A DNA stretch of 64,000 bases, taken from contig JAHBVH010000008.1 in NCBI GenBank assembly GCA_019637645.1, positions 62,001 to 126,000 of the forward strand, read 5' to 3'. A program made the position numbers and the translations under genes. Origin of the DNA: Caldilineaceae bacterium (lineage in GTDB: Bacteria; Chloroflexota; Anaerolineae; Caldilineales; Caldilineaceae). Shown one piece after another: positions 17,342 through 24,900 of this stretch. Positions within the stretch are counted from its first letter, which is position 1. Every line of letters starts with the position of its first letter. The notes below the pieces were generated by a model, which was not told the origin of the DNA, ran no database searches, and saw only the letters and a program-made list of their open reading frames with translations.

Positions 17342-19576
17342 ATGGTCCAACCACATCTTGCTTGTTGGGGTAAGTCATCCTGCCTACGTGCTTGGTTTAT
17401 CCCACATGCGGTTATCTTGCTCCTGCTCTGCTTGCTGGTGGGTACCGCCTTGCCTGCCCAAGCCGCTCCGGGCGTCTCGACGCCGCCTGTGCCCGCCGTG
17501 AACCTTCTTCTGCCAGCGCAACGCCAAGATCCACGCCTTAATACCGCTGTGTCACGCCTCTCTACACCGCAATTAATCGAACAGGCTTTCCGTGCCGGGG
17601 CAATCACAGCAGCCGAACGGATCCTCTACTTGGCTTATGCCCTGTACGAACCAGAATCCTTGCCCGCGCAATTTCATAGCCAAGTTGGCTGGTATGGTAC
17701 GCAATATGTAGTAGAAGTGGAAAACTTCTACCGCAATGTCATTGCTTCTACCACCGATGCCACTCAGCAAGAATTAAGTCGGCTCAGCACGCTTGCTGCC
17801 ACGGTTTGTGACATGGAAGATGGGGCCTCCTCTTTCAATTCAACCAATTTCCATTTTAACTATGACGCGATCAGTGGCGGTCTCGGCTTAACTGACTATG
17901 TCACTTCGATGGAGACAACCTTTGGGATCGAAGTCACACAATATGGCTGGGCCGAGCCGCCCTTATGCACAGGTGGAGATACTTGCGACGGAAATGACAA
18001 TCCTTTTGATAAATATCCTGTCCAAATTCTTCCCCTAGGCAACAGCCTCTATGGCTATGTCAGCGGCGGTGGTGGTGGCAGCTATACGGGCTTTATCGGT
18101 GACAACCCCAATACGACGGCCATTGAAACCAGCGCCTTGGCGAGCTGTATGGTACTGAATGACGATTTCTCGGCCTTCCCAGAGGGGGCGCAAGCCGCAT
18201 TGGACGCAACCACAAGCCATGAGTTCGTTCATGCAATCCAGAATGGCTATGGTGATCCAGATGGCCGTGAAGATTCAATGTGGTATGAGTCTAGCGCTGC
18301 TTATATGGAAGATGAGATCTTTGATGACTCCAATAGCAATTACTATTACCTTTGGCCCAATATCGACAACTGCTTGGGGGAATGGCCCAATAATGGAGAC
18401 CCAGGGGGCATTTCCCAATATTCTAATTTCTTATTTTTCCGCCATGTAGCCGAGCATAACGGTGGCACAAATACAGCGGGCGGAGGAGAGAATATTATGC
18501 AGGGCTTTTGGGAGAATGTCGCTAGTGGTCAGGCCGGATTGGTCGCCTATAACAATGCGTTAGGGACGGCTGGCACCAATCTACCCGATGCCTTCCATAC
18601 CTATGCCGTTGCCGCCAAGTTTAGCAAAAGCTGTAGCGCGGGCAATTTTGCCCCCTACTGTTTTGAGGAAGGGGCGGCCCATATCAATCTAGCCGGTAGC
18701 CCACCAGGAACGCATGGCAGCATTACAACCAACCCAGGCACCTATAGCGGCAGCATTCGCGACCATTATGCGGCCAAGTGGGTTAGCCTGCCCACCACGG
18801 GGAGTCCCTATCAAGTGACCCTCAACAACACCGCGGCCAGCGGCCAACTGCGTGGCACCTTAGTCTGTGACAGGGGTACCTCTATGATGCTGGCCCCGTT
18901 TGCCAATGTGGTCGGCGCAGGCAGTTCCACCACCATCGGCGCTTTTGATCCAACGGGCTGTAACAGTGTGGTCGCCGTCATCACCAATCAGCAGCAGACC
19001 TCTGGTAATCCCACTAGTTGCTCGTTACACAACTACAGTCTAACCGTGCGTGAGGTCGTACAGGTCAACAGTAGCGTCAGCCAGACGAATATGAATGCGA
19101 GCTATAACGCCGCTGTACAGAGTTGTGCCGCCAACGACACTTCTTCCCCCATTCACACCATCGCCCCAACCTTGCGCAACAACGCGGCCACGACCTTCGC
19201 CGATCTTTACTTCCGGGTAAAACAGCTTGAATATGTCGATGATCAAGATGACAAGCAACCCAGCCTCTGTAATGCGACGACTGTTGTGGATGGCGGTCGC
19301 GTCCATTCGATCCTCAGTGTCCCCAATGCGAGTTTACCCGGCAGTGACAACCAATACAACCCGAACGATGAGCTTGTCACGACCTTCCAAGTTGGTCTAC
19401 CCGTCCGCGCCCGGTATCGCATCTTCGTTGATCTCTACCACACGGTCGCGACGACTGCCCAAAATGGTTCGGCAACCGACGTTGAAACCTACCTGGGCAG
19501 CTTTACCTATGAATTCGACGAGAACGGCCAACTCGTAACACCACAGACAAAGATCTTCTTGCCTTTGGTCAAATAA
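17342..19576 (+). CDS. Secreted HExxH metalloprotease (MXAN_6640-like)
   Basis: 744 residues. N-terminal signal peptide: basic start, hydrophobic core AVILLLLCLLVGTALPAQA, cleavage after about residue 41. The active site is in TTSHEFVHAIQNGYGDPD (HEFVH, about residue 296), with downstream Glu residues in MWYESSAAYMED as third zinc ligand candidates. This arrangement fits the MXAN_6640 group of putative metalloproteases. C-terminal beta-rich domains follow, and the protein ends in KIFLPLVK, an aromatic/Pro/Leu/basic tail resembling the end of the other large exported protein in this window. Extracellular proteolysis is expected. Confidence 0.87.
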   Translation: MVQPHLACWGKSSCLRAWFIPHAVILLLLCLLVGTALPAQAAPGVSTPPVPAVNLLLPAQRQDPRLNTAVSRLSTPQLIEQAFRAGAITAAERILYLAYALYEPESLPAQFHSQVGWYGTQYVVEVENFYRNVIASTTDATQQELSRLSTLAATVCDMEDGASSFNSTNFHFNYDAISGGLGLTDYVTSMETTFGIEVTQYGWAEPPLCTGGDTCDGNDNPFDKYPVQILPLGNSLYGYVSGGGGGSYTGFIGDNPNTTAIETSALASCMVLNDDFSAFPEGAQAALDATTSHEFVHAIQNGYGDPDGREDSMWYESSAAYMEDEIFDDSNSNYYYLWPNIDNCLGEWPNNGDPGGISQYSNFLFFRHVAEHNGGTNTAGGGENIMQGFWENVASGQAGLVAYNNALGTAGTNLPDAFHTYAVAAKFSKSCSAGNFAPYCFEEGAAHINLAGSPPGTHGSITTNPGTYSGSIRDHYAAKWVSLPTTGSPYQVTLNNTAASGQLRGTLVCDRGTSMMLAPFANVVGAGSSTTIGAFDPTGCNSVVAVITNQQQTSGNPTSCSLHNYSLTVREVVQVNSSVSQTNMNASYNAAVQSCAANDTSSPIHTIAPTLRNNAATTFADLYFRVKQLEYVDDQDDKQPSLCNATTVVDGGRVHSILSVPNASLPGSDNQYNPNDELVTTFQVGLPVRARYRIFVDLYHTVATTAQNGSATDVETYLGSFTYEFDENGQLVTPQTKIFLPLVK

Positions 19577-19610
19577 AAATTGAAGTTACGCAGTTGATCC
19601 GCGTGACCAG

Positions 19611-19642
19611 AGACCTGACAGGTTGCCAAACCTGTCAGGTCT
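19611..19642. terminator. Palindromic repeat family member (AGACCTGACAGGTT type)
   Basis: 14-bp perfect stem (19611-19624 with 19629-19642), loop GCCA. Outer arms AGTTACGCA (from about 19584) and TGCGTAACT (19651-19659) pair again, giving a nested palindrome of about 75 bp. It follows the metalloprotease gene. Confidence 0.75.
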
Positions 19643-19669
19643 AGCCCAAGTGCGTAACTCCTAAAAAAA

Positions 19670-19703
19670 TAAGCCGTGCTGCGGAATCCCGCAGCACGGC
19701 TTA
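19670..19703 (-). terminator. Intrinsic terminator of SDR gene
   Basis: 15-bp perfect stem TAAGCCGTGCTGCGG with loop AATC. On the minus strand it is followed by a run of T, a classic rho-independent terminator 31 bp beyond the stop at 19734. Confidence 0.9.
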
Positions 19704-19733
19704 GCCAAATCGGTCTTGGCAAGGCGCAAGCCT

Positions 19734-20501
19734 TTAGACCGCGGTAAAACCACCATCCACACAAAGGACCTGGCCGGTGACCATCCGCGCTGCCGGTGAG
19801 GCAAGATAGATGACCGCGCCCGCGATCTCTTCTGGCTCGGCCAAGCGACCCATGGGCACCTTTTCTAAATTCTTGGCAAAGGCCGGGTTTTTGACCGCGG
19901 CCTCCAACATGGGCGTTCGGGTAAAGGTGGGGGCGACGGCGTTGATCGTAATCTTGTATTGCGCCCATTCGCCCGCGAGCGAGCGCGTAAATTGCCCAAC
20001 CGCCCCCTTCGACGCGGCATAGGGCGTGCGCAGCGGCCCACCAACCACACCGACCTGCGAACTAATCGTAATGATGCTGCCCTCGGTTTGGGTTTCGATC
20101 ATCTTGCGCACGACCGCCGTGGACATAAAGAACGCACCCTTGAAGTTAACATCGGAAATATAGTCAAACTCTTCTTCGCTATAATCCAAGGCTGGCTTGG
20201 GAGTATTATAGCCCGCATTGTTGACCAGCACATCAATATGCCCAAACGCGGCCATGGTGTTATCGACAAAGGCATTGATGCTCTCCACTTTGGCGACATC
20301 CAAGGCCCACGTCTCGACCCGCCGCCCCATGGCCCGACAGGCCGCCGCCACCTCTTCACAATCGGCGACGTTGCGGTTGCCCAGCGCTAGATCCGCGCCC
20401 CATTCCGCGGCAGCCAGGGCAATTGCCTTGCCAATCCCCTTGCTGGCACCGGTGACGATCATCACTTTGCCCGTTAAATCAAAATTTACAAATTTGCCCA
20501 T
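19734..20501 (-). CDS. SDR family oxidoreductase
   Basis: 255 residues, classical short-chain dehydrogenase. NAD(P) motif TGASKGIGKAIALA, NNAG in VLVNNAGYNT, catalytic Ser in IITISSQVG and YAASK. Two ATGs are adjacent; GGGAGG lies 2 bp from the first and 5 bp from the second, so the second is used. It is downstream of a Gfo/Idh oxidoreductase with an 18-bp gap, and the two probably oxidise and reduce one polyol or sugar in turn (inference). Confidence 0.93.
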   Translation of the reverse strand: MGKFVNFDLTGKVMIVTGASKGIGKAIALAAAEWGADLALGNRNVADCEEVAAACRAMGRRVETWALDVAKVESINAFVDNTMAAFGHIDVLVNNAGYNTPKPALDYSEEEFDYISDVNFKGAFFMSTAVVRKMIETQTEGSIITISSQVGVVGGPLRTPYAASKGAVGQFTRSLAGEWAQYKITINAVAPTFTRTPMLEAAVKNPAFAKNLEKVPMGRLAEPEEIAGAVIYLASPAARMVTGQVLCVDGGFTAV

Positions 20502-20519
20502 CATTGCCTCCCTCTCTGC

Positions 20520-21566
20520 TCAGCCTTGCGTTTTTTCGACTTGGACAACGGTCTTGCTCTCCGCTGCCTGGTAGATGGCGTCGATGACGGCCATCGTCCC
20601 TAAATTATCGCGCCCCGAAGTAATCGGCTCCGTCCCGTCCTGAATACAATCGAGGAAGTGGCGCACCTCGGCGACCACCGAATCGACATAAGGATAGGCC
20701 GGAATTTCTAATTTGGTCAGGCCACCGCTGTATTCGGGGATCTCTGTGCTATAAATGTGCCAGCCTAGCACATTGTGGATGATCCCATGTTCACCGTAGA
20801 AGATCGTTAGTTCGCCGGTGGTGGTTGGAATGGGGGTTTTGTGCGCGGCAAAGAGATAAAAAGCTTCGCCGATAATCCCGCTTTCAAAGGTCATCAGTAG
20901 GGCGGCAATATCTTCATTGCCCCCTGGTTTATAATTCAGGTTCAAACCTGTGTAGCCATTAAAGGCCGAGACTTCTTGGATCTCGCCAAAGAAATGGCGC
21001 ATAAGATCGATCTTATGGACCGCGGTTTGCGCCACCATGCCGCCCCCCGATTTGCCCTTATCAAAGATCCAGCTATCAGGTGGATACATATATTTCACAA
21101 ACTGATTACAATCAAAGCGCAGCGCGACAATGCGGCCAATGGCATTACGGTCGAGAAGCTCTTTTATCTTGACATGTTCTGGCTGAAAGCGTTGATTTTG
21201 GCCGACCATCAGCACGGTACCCGCCTCTTGGGCCGCTGCAACCATCTGCTTGCACTCGGCCAAATTCATGGCCATTGGCTTTTCAACCAATACATGCTTG
21301 CCAGCCTTGGCCGCGGCCAAGGCGATCTCGGCGTGTTGATAAGGCGGCAGACAAATGGAAATCGCATCCACATCGGCGCGCTCAACCACCGCTTGCCACC
21401 GATTGGTGGCCGTTGCGCCAAAGTCCTGCGCCATGCTCTGGGCCAGCTCTAGACTATATTCGTCACAAAAGGCGACGACCTGGGCAATGTCGGCGGCGGC
21501 TTTATAGCCCTGTACATGCAGGCGCGCAATCTTGCCACAGCCCAAAATCCCAACCCGAATCCCCAT
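20520..21566 (-). CDS. Gfo/Idh/MocA family oxidoreductase
   Basis: 348 residues. Rossmann motif GILGCGKIARLH at residues 6-17, then the EKPMAMN motif with the catalytic Lys, followed by the alpha/beta C-terminal domain (SGGGMVAQTAVHKIDLMRHFFGE with the catalytic His/Asp region). Acts on a sugar or cyclitol using NAD(P). AAGGAG site before ATG. First gene of a pair with the SDR gene. Confidence 0.93.
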   Translation of the reverse strand: MGIRVGILGCGKIARLHVQGYKAAADIAQVVAFCDEYSLELAQSMAQDFGATATNRWQAVVERADVDAISICLPPYQHAEIALAAAKAGKHVLVEKPMAMNLAECKQMVAAAQEAGTVLMVGQNQRFQPEHVKIKELLDRNAIGRIVALRFDCNQFVKYMYPPDSWIFDKGKSGGGMVAQTAVHKIDLMRHFFGEIQEVSAFNGYTGLNLNYKPGGNEDIAALLMTFESGIIGEAFYLFAAHKTPIPTTTGELTIFYGEHGIIHNVLGWHIYSTEIPEYSGGLTKLEIPAYPYVDSVVAEVRHFLDCIQDGTEPITSGRDNLGTMAVIDAIYQAAESKTVVQVEKTQG

Positions 21567-21658
21567 AAAAGCTCCTTCAGCTTACGATGGATAACTTCAT
21601 TGCTTGTCGGACTGATGCACAGCGGCTGCTCTGTCACCAAAGCACTGCCAAGTTCTGC

Positions 21659-21691
21659 AAACCTGACAGCGCTAGCTCTGCGTAAGTCCTA
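21659..21691. repeat. Half copy of palindromic repeat
   Basis: AAACCTGACAG (21659-21669) followed by TGCGTAAGTCCTA (21679-21691). It lacks the second arm. Intergenic, between the Gfo/Idh gene start and the cadherin-like gene end. Confidence 0.5.
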
Positions 21692-21831
21692 ACTTTGTGT
21701 AGATGAGTGGCAGTAATAGTAGTAGGGTATCATGTTTTCTGGCTGCTGTCCAAGCTTGCTTTTCACCAGGGTGTATTTCACCAAGGGTATATTTCACCTT
21801 TGGGTGGACCAGGGCTGTTGCGCGCCAAAGA

Positions 21832-21884
21832 AAAACCGCTTGCTTCACGGTTGCACTAAGCGCAGCCGTGAAGCAAGCGGTTTT
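21832..21884 (-). terminator. Intrinsic terminator of the cadherin-like repeat gene
   Basis: 19-bp perfect stem (21832-21850 with 21866-21884), extended by four inner pairs including one wobble. On the minus strand a short T-run follows. It is 44 bp past the stop at 21928. Confidence 0.85.
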
Positions 21885-21927
21885 GAGCGGAGCCATGCCT
21901 AGCAACCTAGGCGTGGGGTAGCGGTTA

Positions 21928-24900
21928 CTAGCGCGCCATAAAGGGGAACCACCAGTGGTAGGGCGGGGTTGTGCCAAACCAGCTGAACTGAGTCAAATGG
22001 GCGACCAAGTAGGTCACCGTATTGGCCTCGAGGTCGCGGCCTACTTCCGTCAAGCCACTTTGCTCCCAACTTTGGGTATCCGTATCCCAGTAATAAAGCA
22101 CGAGGCTCGCTTCCTCAATCTCTTCCAACAGCGCTTCGTCATATTGGAGCGTCAACCGGATCGGCTCACCGAAGACAAAGTTCTCCAGATTGAGATCGTT
22201 TAAGAACGCTTCCAAAGTAAAGATGTTGCCCGCAAACTGGAGACTATTGGGAGGCGTCATCACCTCTGCTGTTGGCGTGAGAATTTCGGTATAGAGCAGA
22301 TAGAAAATGTCGCGTTCATTCAACACACCCGTGTAGGTGTTCGGTGGCAATTGGAGTTCCATGGTGAAGAGCGGTGTTGTCCCCTTGAGGGCATTCGTCA
22401 GTGTATGGGTAGAGCCAGCTTGGTTATCCTGCAACAACACATCGCCTGCTTGTTCGGATTTCGCCAACGCAATGACCGGAATACTGACGAGAATTTCTGT
22501 AGTGGCACCGTTCGCATCGACCACAGTCACCGTAAAGGTGTCTAGCCCCACAAAGTCGCTCACCGGTGTATAGGTAAAGCTACCATCTGGGTTCAACACC
22601 ACGGTTCCCTGCGCGGGAGCGACGGCAAGCGCTGCTGTCCAGCTATCGCCATCCGCATCCGCCACTTTACTGGCAATCGTACCGGCAATGGGCTGATTTT
22701 GTAGGGTAGATAGCGCCGTATTCACGACACTAGGTGGCCGATTGACCACCACTTGATAGCTCTGGGTTGCGCCACTTTCGGCAGTCACTACCACATCGAC
22801 CACCAAATGGCTACCCGTTGGCAGCGCAAAGGCCGCCGATGGGCTCCCCGAAGCGACCGCCACCCCATTGACTGTAACGGTTGCCGTTGGATCCGCCGTG
22901 GTTGGCGTGATCGTCACTTCTGTGAGATTGGCCGCAACCTGCCCAACATAGGCCGTCGTGTTCGGCGCAAAGCTGGGGGCGAGGCTACCATTGCTGACCG
23001 CCAAAGCACTCAAGAGCGCATTGCTAGAAGGCGCACGGGTCACCGTGGTCGTATAGGTTTGCGTACTCCCATCTTGGGCCGTCACAATGACTTCAATCAC
23101 ATTGTTGCCCACCGCCAACGGACAGGCCGCCGGCGTGCCTGGACAGGCCAACGGTGTGCCACCGGGCGGCGTGACCCGAATGGCCGTCGTTGCATGGCTT
23201 TCATTAACCGTCGGAATCACATTGACACTGCTCATCCCATTGTCAACGTTCGTGGCGTAGTTCGTGATTTGGCTGTCAAAGGGCGGCGCAAGCGTCGCCC
23301 CATCCAGGCGCAGCTCAACCAGCGTTGCATCATCCGACAGCCGGGTGACGACCGCGGTGTAGGTGCGCGTGCTTCCATCTTGAGCCGTCACGGTGACGGC
23401 AATCACATTCTCACCGATGACCAAAGGACAGATCAACGGCGCACCGGTACAGGTCATCGGCGTCCCACCAGGTGGCGTTACGGTGACCAGCGTCGTGGCA
23501 TTCGCCTCGCTCACCGTCGGTGTTACGCCTAGATTATTCACTATGCTACTAACCGTTGCCAAGTATTCCCTGATGGCACTGTCAAACTCAGGGCTCAACG
23601 TCCCATGGCTGATCGCTAGATCGATTAGCGATGCATCCGACGAACGTTCGCGGGTCACCGTGACCGTGTACTGAGTGACCGTCCCATCTTCGGCGGTTAC
23701 AGTTACGGCAATCACATTCTCACCCACTTCTAGCGGACAATCGAGTGGGTCCCCTGTACAAGTGACTACGTTACCACCGGCCAACGTCACCGTGACCACG
23801 GTGGTCGCATTCGGTTCGTTGACGGTTGGGGTAATGGCTACACTGGTCACCACATTGGTCACCGTCGCCGTATAACTGATCGTACCGCTCGCAAAGGCTG
23901 GGCTTAACGTACCTGGATAAATCGCCAAATCGCGTAAGGTCGCGTCGTCCGATGGCTCGCGGGTGATGGTGATGGTGTAGGTTTCGCTGGTAGTACCATC
24001 TTCCGCCGTCACCGTGACCACGATGACATTCTCGCCGACTTCTAACGGACAATCGAGCGGGTTGCCGGTACAAGCGACCACGCTACCACCGGCCAACGTC
24101 ACCGTGACCACCGCGCTCGCATTCGGCTCGTTGACGGTTGGCGTGATCGCCACGCTGGTCACTACATTGGTCACCGTCGCCGTATAGCCCAGGGTGCCGC
24201 TATCAAAGACGGGGCTCAACTCGGCAGGATAGACCGCCAAAGCGCTCAGTGTTGCATCAGCGGACGGCTCACGGGTTAGGGTGATAGTGTAGGTCGCAAT
24301 GGTGGTACCATCTTCCGCCGTCACCGTGACCACGATGACATTCTCGCCGACCTCCAACGGGCAGTCGAGCGGGTTACCGGTACAGGCGACGGAACTACCG
24401 CCGGCCAACGTCACCGTGACGACTGCGGTCGCATTCGGTTCATTGACGGTTGGCGTGATCGCAATGCTGGTCACCACATTGGTCACCGTCGCCGTATAGC
24501 CCAGGGTGCCGCTATCAAAGACAGGACTCAACGTGCCTGGGTAGATCGCCAAAGTGCTCAACGTCGCATCATCGGACGGCTCGCGGGTGACCGTGACGGT
24601 ATAGGTGGCGATGGTGGTGCCATCTTCGGCGGTGACGGTGACCACGATGACATTCTCGCCGACTTCCAACGGACAGTCGAGCGGGTTGCCGGTACAGGTG
24701 ACGGAACTGCCACCCGCCAGCGTCACGGTGACCACCGCGGTCGCATTCGGTTCATTGACGGTTGGCGTGATCGCCATGCTGGTCACCACATTGGTCACCG
24801 TCGCGGTGTAGCTGATCGTGCCACTGTCAAAGACGGGGCTTAACTCGGCAGGATAGACTGCCAAAGCGCTCAGTGTTGCATCATCGGACGGCTCACGCGT